Shown: piece after piece, positions 7,910 to 15,938 of the stretch
Position numbering within the stretch: the stretch's first letter is position 1
Layout of the letters: each line of letters begins with the position of its first letter
Assembly: GCA_005881615.1 (NCBI GenBank)
Contig: VBBR01000099.1
Span: 1-32,437, forward strand
Source of the DNA: Candidatus Bathyarchaeota archaeon
GTDB taxonomy: Archaea; Thermoproteota; Bathyarchaeia; 40CM-2-53-6
DNA length: 32,437 bases
Reading direction: 5' to 3'
Program-made: the position numbers and the translations under genes
Notes under the pieces: generated by a model
The model's input: the letters and a program-made list of their open reading frames with translations, nothing else
Told to the model about the DNA's origin: nothing
The model's database searches: none

Positions 7910-8884
7910 TCAGCACGTAAAGGTCTGTGTCATGTCCGTTCCCGTAGGAACGAATGCGCTTGGTGTGGCCGAACAGGATCCGTAACCATTCGTTGTCCTG
8001 TAGAATATTGAGACGGTGTAGGTCTTACCTGGGACTATGTACAGCTGGTAGTGATTGACCACGCTCCCGTCCTGGAGTGTCAGGCTTTCAACCACCGAGG
8101 ATAAACTTGGTACATCTGGGTTCCAGTATGAGGTATCAAACATAATCCCGATTGGTACGGACCCAAATGCTGCACTCGAATCTGCCTCCCCATGGAGGAA
8201 AGTCAACAGTGGACCTAGAGTTTTCCTAATGAGTACAATGCTTTCATCATAATTCTCTGAGCTTCCTGACCCCGGTTGTTTTTGGAAGGACATTATCCAG
8301 AGGCCGTTACTAGGAACGGTTACCTGAGCTTGGTACGAATGTGCCCATGGAGATGACCAAGTCGTGGGTATGCTAGAATAGTTTCCATAGTAGACACAGT
8401 TGCAGGTGCGGAGCAGATAGTACTGGCTCGTGTTGAGAAGGGAGAGCCTCGTTGTTACTCCAAACTCGACCCCTGTGAATGACACATTGAGGGTTGCGGT
8501 TACAGTATCGGAGGGGACTGTAAAGTTGATGTATGCTACTGCCCCATTTCCGACTAGTAGAATCTGTCCCTCACTGACGAGGGTCACTTGTTTCTGGGCA
8601 AGAGAGTTTAGCTGGACCATCTCCGTCTGAAGATCTTGAACCTGATGGTTAAGCTGAGAATTGGTAGCTTCGAGTTGGCCTACCTGGCTTGACAGGCTCT
8701 TGATCTGATCTGTGAGGTTGGTCGCTTGCGAGTTGGCTTTAGAAACTTGACTAGTAAGATTGGTAATTTGATTGGACATGTCAATTGTTCTTAGCTGATA
8801 GTAGTAGGTGATCCCAGCAGAGGTTGCTCCAGTTATGATCAGTAGCGAAACCAAGGCCATTTTGTAAACAGCAGCAGTTATCAT
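7910..8884 (-). CDS. Signal-anchored coiled-coil surface protein
   Basis: This 324-residue protein starts at ATG 8884. An N-terminal hydrophobic helix (about 9-28) anchors it. It is followed by a heptad-rich coiled coil (about 36-98) made of repeated Thr/Ser/Asn-Leu-Gln units such as QITNLTSQVSKANSQ and DQIKSLSSQVGQLEA. The C-terminal 220 residues are beta-rich with many NxS/T sequons and two cysteine pairs (TCNCVYY; GYGSCSATPS...FTC), as in secreted archaeal surface proteins. No family function is recognised. It may be an oligomeric stalk protein. Confidence 0.7.
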   Translation of the reverse strand: MITAAVYKMALVSLLIITGATSAGITYYYQLRTIDMSNQITNLTSQVSKANSQATNLTDQIKSLSSQVGQLEATNSQLNHQVQDLQTEMVQLNSLAQKQVTLVSEGQILLVGNGAVAYINFTVPSDTVTATLNVSFTGVEFGVTTRLSLLNTSQYYLLRTCNCVYYGNYSSIPTTWSSPWAHSYQAQVTVPSNGLWIMSFQKQPGSGSSENYDESIVLIRKTLGPLLTFLHGEADSSAAFGSVPIGIMFDTSYWNPDVPSLSSVVESLTLQDGSVVNHYQLYIVPGKTYTVSIFYRTTNGYGSCSATPSAFVPTGTDMTQTFTC

Positions 8885-9101
8885 GAGAAGGAACGGGCCT
8901 TCCCAGCCGTTTATTGGTTGCTGAGCCTGACCAATGGTCCGGCATCGATCAGAGTATCAGAATCCTAGAAAGTCATTCCAACTCTGGAACCGCCCCGAAC
9001 GGGTTTCGAGCCATAGAGGAATGGAATTCTGGGGTTTCTCAGCCTCCTAGACAATGTATTCCTTCAATGTTAGGAAAATTTTCGTATATAGGAAAGAAAT
9101 C

Positions 9102-9281
9102 CTAACTGTTCGTATCCCCTTGAAAACGTCTCTTAAGCCAGTCAGAAAACACAGGGTCGGCGATTCTGTACACGCCGGTCATTGGCTTCTCCATGACGCC
9201 ATAGTTCACCAACATTCTAAGTTCCTTTGATATGTTCTGGATTTGCTTTCTTGCTTCTCTTGCTATCTCGCTTGCCTTGAA
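9102..9281 (-). pseudogene. C-terminal fragment of archaeal AAA ATPase
   Basis: About 60 codons encode FKASEIAREARKQIQNISKEL...YGVMEKPMTGVYRIADPVFSDWLKRRF. This is the winged-helix tail that ends archaeal STAND/AAA ATPases of the DUF234 type, where 'G.YrI.DPvf..Wl..' is characteristic. The P-loop domain is absent: a stop codon lies just upstream in frame, and no ATPase sequence follows before the attachment repeat at 9407. It is a deletion remnant rather than a functional small protein. Confidence 0.7.
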
Positions 9282-9406
9282 CAAGGATTAGGCGACAATA
9301 GTTCCACGTGGCTCATGTCCCAATATACTCCCTACCACCTACTGGCTGGTATGACAGCCAAAGAAGAGCCTAAGTCCGAATCCATCAATTCCAGTGAGCT
9401 TGCCTG

Positions 9407-9449
9407 CCGTGGCGTAGGCCTTCGTGGGTTCGAATTCCACCCCCCCGCA
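9407..9449 (+). repeat. Right attachment repeat (tRNA-Leu 3' end copy)
   Basis: This is a 43-nt copy of the tRNA-Leu 3' end. It differs from the left copy by C-to-T in the T-stem (cgaattccac) and by one extra C in the acceptor run. No tRNA 5' half precedes it, so it is the far-end att copy, now drifting. The two copies start exactly 3000 nt apart. Confidence 0.85.
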
Positions 9450-9493
9450 TCACTGATCGGGTAGTTATTGGAAGACATCTTTCCAAGGAGAGA

Positions 9494-10360
9494 TTAAGGA
9501 GGTCCAGCGAGATGAGTCAAAGTGTCGGGGGCAGGGCTCGCCTTGACTTCTCTCCAAGTAACGATCATTACGGGAATGATCACACCTATCATAAACGCTA
9601 GAACTATCAGATTCCCAAAATCCAGCGGGATGGTGTTTTGTATGCCAGTTCGGAAGACTGCTCCCGCGATGATGAATATTATTCCACCGTAGAATAAGCT
9701 GCGTGCTCCTGCTCTTGTGCCGAAGAGCTGGACTCGTTCTGGACCCCACCTCTTTGCAATTTGGAGGACACCTCCAAACACCGAACCGATTGCAAGCAAC
9801 ACGATCAGCGTGCCGAACCCGAATGCTGCGCCAGGCGCGAACCCGAGATACGCAGCTGGCATTGCTGGAACAGCGACCAAATAAATGAATGTAGTGAATA
9901 GCCCCGTGTCGACACCGAACCCGGCGATGAACCCGTGGATCACGCACCAATGTGTAGGGACCTGTCTCGAGACTCCTTTCTCGTCATAATGCGTTCCACC
10001 ACGAGTACGCAGGAATCGGGCCAGTGGATGCCAAGATGGCAACTTCCCGCGCAGTATCAAGTATCCCGCGATAGTCATGGCGATTCCGACAGCTACGTAA
10101 ACGAGCGCGTTCAACCCTTCATCGAAGGCGAGATAACTAGCGAGTGCAAAGTAGACGAGCTGAGCCATGATCGAGCGTTGTAGTGTAAAGGCCGAGGCGA
10201 AGAATATGCCCGAGAGCATTCCCCCTCGCCCGGTAGCTGAGCCCACGGAGTAGCTGAAAGTGATAGGCCACGTGTGCTCGTCAGGAATAACTCCGTGCAG
10301 CATTCCAAGCCCGAGAGAACCTAGCAGAAGAACGATCCATTCTGGGAGAAGAGTGGTCAC
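9494..10360 (-). CDS. NicO/HoxN-like nickel/cobalt permease
   Basis: This 288-residue polytopic protein has about six to seven hydrophobic segments. The first helix contains HGVIPDEHTW (H22, D27, E28, H29), which recalls the H-x4-D-H metal signature in the first helices of NiCoT/NicO transporters. A second charged/His cytoplasmic loop (HPLARFLRTRGGTHYDEKG) precedes HWCVIHGFIAGFGVDTG, another His-rich helix start. Assignment as a nickel or cobalt transporter rests on these motifs and on the divergent NikR-like regulator 65 nt away. TauE/UreH-type membrane proteins are an alternative. Direction of transport is not evident. Confidence 0.65.
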   Translation of the reverse strand: MTTLLPEWIVLLLGSLGLGMLHGVIPDEHTWPITFSYSVGSATGRGGMLSGIFFASAFTLQRSIMAQLVYFALASYLAFDEGLNALVYVAVGIAMTIAGYLILRGKLPSWHPLARFLRTRGGTHYDEKGVSRQVPTHWCVIHGFIAGFGVDTGLFTTFIYLVAVPAMPAAYLGFAPGAAFGFGTLIVLLAIGSVFGGVLQIAKRWGPERVQLFGTRAGARSLFYGGIIFIIAGAVFRTGIQNTIPLDFGNLIVLAFMIGVIIPVMIVTWREVKASPAPDTLTHLAGPP

Positions 10361-10382
10361 AGCACGCGAGGTGGAGATGGAA

Positions 10383-10410
10383 TTATTAAGTATTTTCTGG
10401 ATTTTAATAA
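10383..10410. promoter_or_regulatory. Candidate NikR operator overlapping divergent TATA boxes
   Basis: TTATTAA (10383-10389) and TTAATAA (10404-10410) form a perfect 7-bp inverted repeat with a 14-bp spacer, centre to centre 21 bp. NikR tetramers bind two half-sites about two helical turns apart (E. coli: GTATGA-N16-TCATAC). Each arm is TATA-like and lies about 16-30 nt from the start codon of the gene it faces, so binding would block both promoters. The operator function is inference. Confidence 0.5.
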
Positions 10411-10425
10411 TGTTGATATAAGGGA

Positions 10426-10845
10426 ATGGCCGAAAGTTATTACACGTACGCGGTTAATCAAATGCCCATCGTAAGCGTCTCCCTACCCAACGAGCTGGTC
10501 GATTCTATGACTGCGATTCAGGAATCCCAAGGATTCGCAGGAAGATCCGATGTGGTGAGAACCGCAATCCGCCTTCTGCTCTCTGACTCAAAGGAGAAGG
10601 CGTCACTCACCGGTCGAGTAGCTGCAATTCTAGTAGTTACACATGATGAATCGAATGAAGAGCCAATCACCCGGTTGAAACATGCTTACGATGATATCGT
10701 TCGAACACACATTCACAACAAAATGGGCCAAAACAACTGTTTCGAGCTCTTTCTCTTAGAAGGAGAAGGGAGGGAGGTCGCTTCCATGACTAGTGCATTC
10801 CAGAAGGAGAAGAAGCTGAGAAGCGTTAGGCTACTCGTCGTCTAA
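10426..10845 (+). CDS. nikR: NikR-like ribbon-helix-helix nickel-responsive regulator
   Basis: The frame gives 139 residues from ATG 10426. An internal ATG at 10462 (MPIVSVSLPNELVD) matches the usual family start and may be the true one. The N-terminal ribbon-helix-helix (VSVSLPNELVDSMTAI...GRSDVVRTAIRLLL) binds DNA. The C-terminal ACT-like domain carries THIHNKMGQNNCFELFLLEG, parallel to the NikR nickel site (H87, H89, C95 in E. coli). Here H86, H95, H97 and C105 are candidate ligands, but the His-x-His to Cys spacing is two residues longer than in E. coli. It is divergent from the permease and shares its promoter region. Confidence 0.8.
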   Translation: MAESYYTYAVNQMPIVSVSLPNELVDSMTAIQESQGFAGRSDVVRTAIRLLLSDSKEKASLTGRVAAILVVTHDESNEEPITRLKHAYDDIVRTHIHNKMGQNNCFELFLLEGEGREVASMTSAFQKEKKLRSVRLLVV

Positions 10846-10988
10846 GTGAGAATTAAAGAACCGTTCCCAGCTGATCTGCGAGCCAGGGGTTTCCAGGTGC
10901 TAGACGATCGCGAGACACTTCCATCTATTTGGGTTGATAGCCGCAGTCGCATGACTCATCGGCGGGAGAATAGGAGCAACGCTCGATC

Positions 10989-11795
10989 TTATCCTGAGTG
11001 GAAGATAGCCGCGAAATAAATCGCTAGTAGGCCGAGCGCGATCAGGATAGCTAATCTGATTGATTCCTTCGAGCTTGTTGGTTGAGTGTTATCGAATAGT
11101 GGCCCTGCGAGTCTGATGAGAGCGTAGACCGAGGTGCCCGTGCCCAAAGCGTAGAAAAAGCTGCTATCATAAGTCAGGTAGAAACCTGTCGCGGCACCGA
11201 GGAGTGATGGAATTACGAATGTTATGCTCAACAGGAGAAGGTCTCTGAGCCTGCCGGTAGCTCCCATAGCATGCTCTTTTGCATATACGCAGTAGCAGGC
11301 GCCTATCATCATGGGTTCAAGCGCTTTGTGCAAAATGTACGCGACTCCACCGGGGTATCCTCCAAACGCGTCGAGCAACGACGTACTCGATGTCAAAGCA
11401 GCCGTCCCGCCAAACGCCGCCCCCTCGCCTAGCCCGTGGATCCCTACCGCTACCGCCACAAGCCACGGTATCGTCGATCCGTACTTTCCGATTGCTAGCT
11501 GGGGCGAGAGGAGGTTTCGACTCCGGTCAATTATGAAGAAGAGTAGCAAACCAATTACAAAGAGCCCAGAGAGTGCAAGCTGACCGCCGCCTCCGGAAAA
11601 GCCGGAGTTGACATCCAGCCCTGCCGCTCCACCGATAGTATCAACGAAAAACCATAGAAAGACCCCGATTGCAAAAGCAGCCAGATACTTTGCTTTCAAG
11701 AAATTTCCGGCCACGACTATTATTAGTAGTCCTACGAAAGCAGGAATCAGTGTAACTGCAGTCCAGGGGAGGAAACTGTCAGCAAATCCTAACAT
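10989..11795 (-). CDS. ZIP-family-like metal transporter
   Basis: This 268-residue membrane protein has about eight hydrophobic segments. The two ZIP signatures are visible: HGLGEGAAFG (H120, E124) in the fourth-helix position and HKALEPMMIG (H156, E160) in the fifth, which together form the binuclear metal site in ZIP proteins. The Gly-rich loop GFSGGGGQ precedes helix 3. ZIP proteins move Zn, Fe or related divalent metals into the cytoplasm. Substrate here is not determined. Position beside the NikR-like and NicO-like genes and a copper protein supports a metal role. Confidence 0.75.
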   Translation of the reverse strand: MLGFADSFLPWTAVTLIPAFVGLLIIVVAGNFLKAKYLAAFAIGVFLWFFVDTIGGAAGLDVNSGFSGGGGQLALSGLFVIGLLLFFIIDRSRNLLSPQLAIGKYGSTIPWLVAVAVGIHGLGEGAAFGGTAALTSSTSLLDAFGGYPGGVAYILHKALEPMMIGACYCVYAKEHAMGATGRLRDLLLLSITFVIPSLLGAATGFYLTYDSSFFYALGTGTSVYALIRLAGPLFDNTQPTSSKESIRLAILIALGLLAIYFAAIFHSG

Positions 11796-11982
11796 GAAGA
11801 ACCTTTCTGAGGGTGAAAGTTTCTAAGAGTATTGGCTCAAGTTACGAACAGGATCTCGTTCGGACATCCCAGACGGTCAGATGTGCACCACGGCCTTTTG
11901 TTCGCAGTTTGAGCCATAACTCTCTTGATCAGACGGTCCTATGGCATCTCTAGTCCTAAATTCACCCTGCTGCTAGGGTTCC

Positions 11983-12525
11983 ATGCAACCTACCTTGCCT
12001 CTCAATTCCGAAACCAACAACGATGCGGAGACCGCTCCGGGATCATGGAAGACGAGTTTCCACAGAGCAAGGCGTTCAAGATTAGTTTTGTCGATCTCGG
12101 TCATAGTAATTGTTCTTACAGGTTTTTTCACTGCCGCTTACACGTTTCATTTGTTCGGGCTTGGGATGGTTAGCTGCGCAAGTCATCCCACCAACGCTCC
12201 GAACTCGGCTTTTTTCGTCGTTGTAATGGCTGACGAGGGGATGAATATCGGATTCAACGGCAGCAAGTTCCATAGCGGCTTCTGGCCTATAATGAATGTT
12301 ACAGTGGGAACCAACGTCATAATTCACGTCGTGAACAACGACACGGTCGAGCCCCATGGGTTTGCAATAACCACTTACTTCAACAAGGGTCTCATACTGC
12401 GTCCTGGCGAATGCAGTGACGTGATGTTCAACGCCAGCCAGTTGGGCTCGTTTCGAGTCTACTGCTTCATCGAGTGTTCAATCCATGTGCTAATGCAGAG
12501 CGGAGAAGTCAACGTGAACCCTTGA
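11983..12525 (+). CDS. Second CuA-like cupredoxin with shortened loop
   Basis: This 180-residue protein has a 30-residue cytoplasmic lead, one transmembrane helix (about 33-58) and an external cupredoxin domain. Putative copper ligands are H125 in DTVEPHGFAITTY, then C161, C165, H168 and M171 in YCFIECSIHVLM. The spacing is C-x3-C-x2-H-x2-M, as in the protein at 4922-5344, and it also has the CxxEC glutamate typical of CuA loops. The two proteins align over the whole domain (GxWPVI/GFWPIM, NNDT..HGFA, QSGEVNV/QNGLLNV). It starts at ATG 11983, and no oxidase subunit I gene lies nearby. A function in copper handling or electron transfer is inferred. Confidence 0.8.
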   Translation: MQPTLPLNSETNNDAETAPGSWKTSFHRARRSRLVLSISVIVIVLTGFFTAAYTFHLFGLGMVSCASHPTNAPNSAFFVVVMADEGMNIGFNGSKFHSGFWPIMNVTVGTNVIIHVVNNDTVEPHGFAITTYFNKGLILRPGECSDVMFNASQLGSFRVYCFIECSIHVLMQSGEVNVNP

Positions 12526-12725
12526 AATCGTAATGGACGAAAGTGATTATCGATGTTTGGCACAGACGCAGCGGTGCATATCTTGCTCGTCGCCTTCTCT
12601 GGCCTGGTACCAGCAGATGATGCTAAGTATGCTGAAGGCGCCTCTGCGGCTCCGTCGTCTTCGTCCTAGAGTTTTCTGCTTCGAGATAATTGGGGAAGGG
12701 GCTTGATCACGAGTTTGTGGGCCCG

Positions 12726-13493
12726 CTATAGCTTGGAGTACCAGATGTAGCAGATGGTCCCGAGCAGTGCAAAGGCTAGCGAGGGTCCGGCAAGGGTCGC
12801 GATTGACCCCAGTGAATCGCCGGCAGGAACTTGGGCAAAAGCAATAGGCGATAGTTGTCGGAATGCCTGAATGGCCCATGTCATAGGGTTCGACGATACT
12901 ATTGGGGCTAGAAAGCTGGGAAACACGCTGACTCGATAGAACAGCGCGCTGAGAAAGGACAGGTAAAGTTGGATTGCACTTCTAACGGTGACCCACATTT
13001 CTATACTCGAAGAGAACGCGGAGATAGCCATTGAAAGGCCAACTATTCCCAGCGAGAAGAGGCCTACTATCAAGTAGGCTATGAAAATCTTCGGAGTAAA
13101 AAGTATCCCATAAAGGTAGCATATGACAAGGGTCCCAGGGAACGTGGCGATCACACTTCTAACGACCCCGCCTAGGACCCTTGAGAAAGCGAGAACCGGC
13201 CTTTGCACCGGAAGAGTCAGAAGGTACGATGTCAGGTCTTTGATATACTTCTCACGCCAGACATCTCTGCCTGACTGGAATGCGGCAACCATTGCAGTTA
13301 TGAGATTCGAGCCGGGCGCGATGAAGAGGAAGTAGTTCGCGCCTTGGCCCGTGACTAGCCGGCCGAAGGTCGCAGCCGTCACAAAAAGGTCAATAGCGAA
13401 ATTTGCGAACATTATCGCGACAAGAAACGCGTCGGAGAAGAGGATCCGCACATCTCTCTCGATGATCAGTGGAATGAGTCGCGTATTGCTCAA
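12726..13493 (-). CDS. ABC-2 type permease
   Basis: This 255-residue protein has six predicted membrane segments of ABC-2 type. The family stretch around GRDVWREKYIKDLTSYLLTLPVQRPVLAFSRVLGG (amphipathic coupling region) precedes the second helix. The start is TTG 13493, overlapping the TGA of the upstream permease by 4 nt, so translation is coupled. It probably forms one half of a heterodimeric exporter channel with the next permease. Substrate is unknown. Confidence 0.85.
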   Translation of the reverse strand: MSNTRLIPLIIERDVRILFSDAFLVAIMFANFAIDLFVTAATFGRLVTGQGANYFLFIAPGSNLITAMVAAFQSGRDVWREKYIKDLTSYLLTLPVQRPVLAFSRVLGGVVRSVIATFPGTLVICYLYGILFTPKIFIAYLIVGLFSLGIVGLSMAISAFSSSIEMWVTVRSAIQLYLSFLSALFYRVSVFPSFLAPIVSSNPMTWAIQAFRQLSPIAFAQVPAGDSLGSIATLAGPSLAFALLGTICYIWYSKL

Positions 13494-14302
13494 CCGTATA
13501 TTCCTCCTTCGAGACGACGGAAATAGAACGCTGCGCCTAGCCCGAGGAAAATTACGACAAACGCTATTAGCCCAGCAAGGGCGGGAAGATCTAGAGTGAA
13601 CCCGACGAGTGACATTCGTGCCGTATCAGCGGCAAACGAAACCGGCGAGAAGGGGGCGAACAACGAAACATAGAAGGGCATGAAAGTGATCGGGTAGAGA
13701 GCCGTGCTTCCCCTTGACATGGCAAGCTCCAGGAGGGCGAGAACCACGTCGAATCTGTTGGCGCTCTTTACGCTGACAGCCACGGTTATCGACATGCCTG
13801 TAACGCCGAAGGCCAGGAGGAACAGAGAGACGAGAGCTGTGAGGATCGAGAATGGCTGAGTAAACCCCCAGACGAAAGCGACGATTAGGAACATGGGTAT
13901 AGTGTAGATTATTGCTCTCATCGCTCCGCCGAGAGCGCGGCCGATGATAAACTGGCGTCTTGGTATAGGGAGCGTTAGCAGATAATCGAGTACTCCTTCT
14001 TCGGCTTCTTCGAAGATGTCGTATCCGATGACGAATGAGATCGAAGCGATTGTTGCTACTACGCTTCCAACTGCGTAGTATTCGAAGAAGTTGAGCCCTG
14101 GAATATGGATGAGTCCGCTTATGAGGAAGGCGAAGACAAAGAGCTGTATGATGAAGGCCAGAGCTCGGGTTATGATGATCCAAGGAGTACGGAAAAGGAC
14201 CGATACATCTCTGAGAGCAGTCTGAAGAATGAGATGGGTGGGCGGTTCTGCGGCTGTGGCAGTCTTACTCAAGCCGTTGTCCAGTGTAGGTGAGGAAGAC
14301 AT
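13490..14302 (-). CDS. ABC-2 type permease
   Basis: This 270-residue protein starts at ATG 14302, inside the 3' end of the ATPase gene (38-nt overlap). It has six hydrophobic segments, with the coupling stretch DIFEEAEEGVLDYLLTLPIPRRQFIIGRALGG nearly parallel to that of the neighbouring permease, so the two are likely diverged duplicates. Together with the ATPase they form a DrrAB/NatAB-like export system. Confidence 0.87.
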   Translation of the reverse strand: MSSSPTLDNGLSKTATAAEPPTHLILQTALRDVSVLFRTPWIIITRALAFIIQLFVFAFLISGLIHIPGLNFFEYYAVGSVVATIASISFVIGYDIFEEAEEGVLDYLLTLPIPRRQFIIGRALGGAMRAIIYTIPMFLIVAFVWGFTQPFSILTALVSLFLLAFGVTGMSITVAVSVKSANRFDVVLALLELAMSRGSTALYPITFMPFYVSLFAPFSPVSFAADTARMSLVGFTLDLPALAGLIAFVVIFLGLGAAFYFRRLEGGIYG

Positions 14303-15194
14303 CCTCTAGACTAACCTCCTTCAGCTTGACGCTTTCGATCTTGAACCCCTGAGTGCTTAGAGTATCGACTATCTTAGGCAGAAGAAGTGTGCCGGAGTTG
14401 AGGAAGACCAGGATCTTGTTATCCTGTTTCTTGACATCATGGACTTCGGGGAACTTGGTCAACATGTCCGGCCTGAATTCTGACCCATCGTTTAGTGTAA
14501 GCTCTAACACTTCTCCGCCTTTCACGGTCCCCTTCAACTGTTCAGGGGTTTCACTAGCAACCAGTTTGCCCTTGTTGACTATAGCAACTCTCTCGGAGAG
14601 ACGTTCGGCCTCGTCCATCATGTTCGTGGCAACAATAACAGTCGAACCCTCATCTCTCAGCCGGCGGATCATCTTCCAGACCAACAACCTGCTCGGAACG
14701 TCGAGGAAGGCCGTCGGCTCGTCAAAGACCGCTATACTGGGCCGCTGAACCAGTATCTTCGCATCTTCCACCTTCTTCTTCATCCCTCCACTCATCAGCC
14801 AGGTTCGCTTCTTGCGTGATTCCCAGAGATCGAGAGCCTTCAGAGCGTCCTCAACTCTATTTCTTCGCTCGTCTTTGTCTAGCGTCGTGGTCATCTTGAG
14901 GTGCCAGTTCAACACCTCGAACCCGCTCAGGATACCATCCACCCGCGGGTCCTGAAAGGCGATTCCGATCAGTCTCCTAACCTCGTTGGGATGTTTCACG
15001 ACGTCGAAGCCGTTGACTGTTATCGTCCCGCTTGTGGGGCGGTAGACCGTTCCCATCATGAGCATCAGAGTAGTCTTTCCGGCACCGTTAGGACCGAGGA
15101 GGCCTAGAATCTCTCCATCCTTGATAGTTATCGAGAAGTCCTTGACGGCGTCAAGGTTGCCGAAACGCTTTCCGGTTCTCTCGAATGTTATCAT
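14265..15194 (-). CDS. ABC-2 exporter ATP-binding protein
   Basis: I choose ATG 15194 (309 residues); a TTG two codons upstream is also in frame. Walker A is GPNGAGKTT, the Q-loop FQDPRVDGILS, the signature MSGGMKKKVEDAK (a variant of LSGGQ), Walker B SIAVFDEPTAFLD, and the switch region reads ATNMMDEAERL, with Asn in place of the usual His (ATHyMdEAe). The C-terminal 90 residues form the extension common in DrrA-type ATPases. It is the first gene of a three-gene minus-strand operon. It probably powers export of a hydrophobic compound; the substrate is not apparent. Confidence 0.92.
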   Translation of the reverse strand: MITFERTGKRFGNLDAVKDFSITIKDGEILGLLGPNGAGKTTLMLMMGTVYRPTSGTITVNGFDVVKHPNEVRRLIGIAFQDPRVDGILSGFEVLNWHLKMTTTLDKDERRNRVEDALKALDLWESRKKRTWLMSGGMKKKVEDAKILVQRPSIAVFDEPTAFLDVPSRLLVWKMIRRLRDEGSTVIVATNMMDEAERLSERVAIVNKGKLVASETPEQLKGTVKGGEVLELTLNDGSEFRPDMLTKFPEVHDVKKQDNKILVFLNSGTLLLPKIVDTLSTQGFKIESVKLKEVSLEDVFLTYTGQRLE

Positions 15195-15332
15195 GGACAA
15201 TCAGTCCTAGATTGCGAAACTGCAGGGGGCGCCAGCATGCAGTCTTACTCAGCGAGTCCCGCGAAGCCGGATAAAAACCCGCGACTCCCCTACTCACACT
15301 TTTGAAGAGGCCCAGCGCAAGGTTCGACCAAG

Positions 15333-15905
15333 ATGGACTTCACGAGAACGGTTCTTACCCGAAGAATGATTAGAGCGTTCAAGCCAGACCCTGTACCCAA
15401 AGAGAAGATCGATCGGATTCTCTCCATCGCCCAACACTATCCCAGCGCCGGTTATAGTCAAGAAGTTGCGTTCGTAGTCGTAACTGACAATGAGAGACGA
15501 AAGAGAATACGTGAGCTAAGGGATCTGAAAAGCGACGCCCCCGTTCTACTGATACCATGCGTCAGCGAGAAGGTTGTCCATAATCGCTATCATGAACCTG
15601 ACAAGATCCGGCCGGGAGGAAAAGAGATCGACTGGCCTGTCCCCTTTTGGTACTTCGATGTCGGTTGCAGTTGCATGCTAGTATTCCTCGCAGCTGCAAA
15701 CGAAGGCCTTGCAGCTTCTTTCGCAGGTAGCGTTGGAATCTTCAAACCTGGTATCCTGAGAAGAGAGCTAGGCGTACCCGAACACTACGAACCCGTCGGA
15801 GTTCTTTCGCTTGGCTATCCAGACTTAGCTAGTGAAGTTCCCTCGCCGTCATTGAAACGTGGAAGGCGACCGGTGATGGATTTTGTCCACTACGAGAAAT
15901 GGTGA
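15333..15905 (+). CDS. Nitroreductase-family flavoprotein
   Basis: This 190-residue protein has the FMN-binding N-terminus (TVLTRRMIRAFKPDPVPKEKIDRIL) and the family pattern of a central GS/AxN-like region (HYPSAGYSQEVAFVVV). The C-terminal part is GLAASFAGSVGIF...LGVPEHYEPVGVLSLGYPD, where 'p.G.l.lGyp' is diagnostic. Such enzymes are FMN-dependent NAD(P)H oxidoreductases acting on quinones, nitro compounds or enones. Substrate is unknown. It is divergent from the ABC exporter. Confidence 0.88.
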   Translation: MDFTRTVLTRRMIRAFKPDPVPKEKIDRILSIAQHYPSAGYSQEVAFVVVTDNERRKRIRELRDLKSDAPVLLIPCVSEKVVHNRYHEPDKIRPGGKEIDWPVPFWYFDVGCSCMLVFLAAANEGLAASFAGSVGIFKPGILRRELGVPEHYEPVGVLSLGYPDLASEVPSPSLKRGRRPVMDFVHYEKW

Positions 15906-15938
15906 TGACGCCCGAAAAGGGGCAAGGCTCGCTACTCT

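Larger units (their letters stand above)
6449..9449. mobile_element. Decayed 3.0-kb element integrated at tRNA-Leu
   Basis: The segment is bounded by the direct repeat of the tRNA 3' end (left 6407-6448, right 9407-9449), with a tyrosine-recombinase remnant immediately inside the left end. This is the expected architecture after integration into a tRNA gene. The contents are the broken integrase, a PH-like membrane protein, a coiled-coil surface protein and the last 60 codons of an AAA-type ATPase. Integrase and ATPase are both damaged, so the element looks immobile and partly deleted. Which genes arrived with it and which were added later cannot be told from one sequence. Confidence 0.75.
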
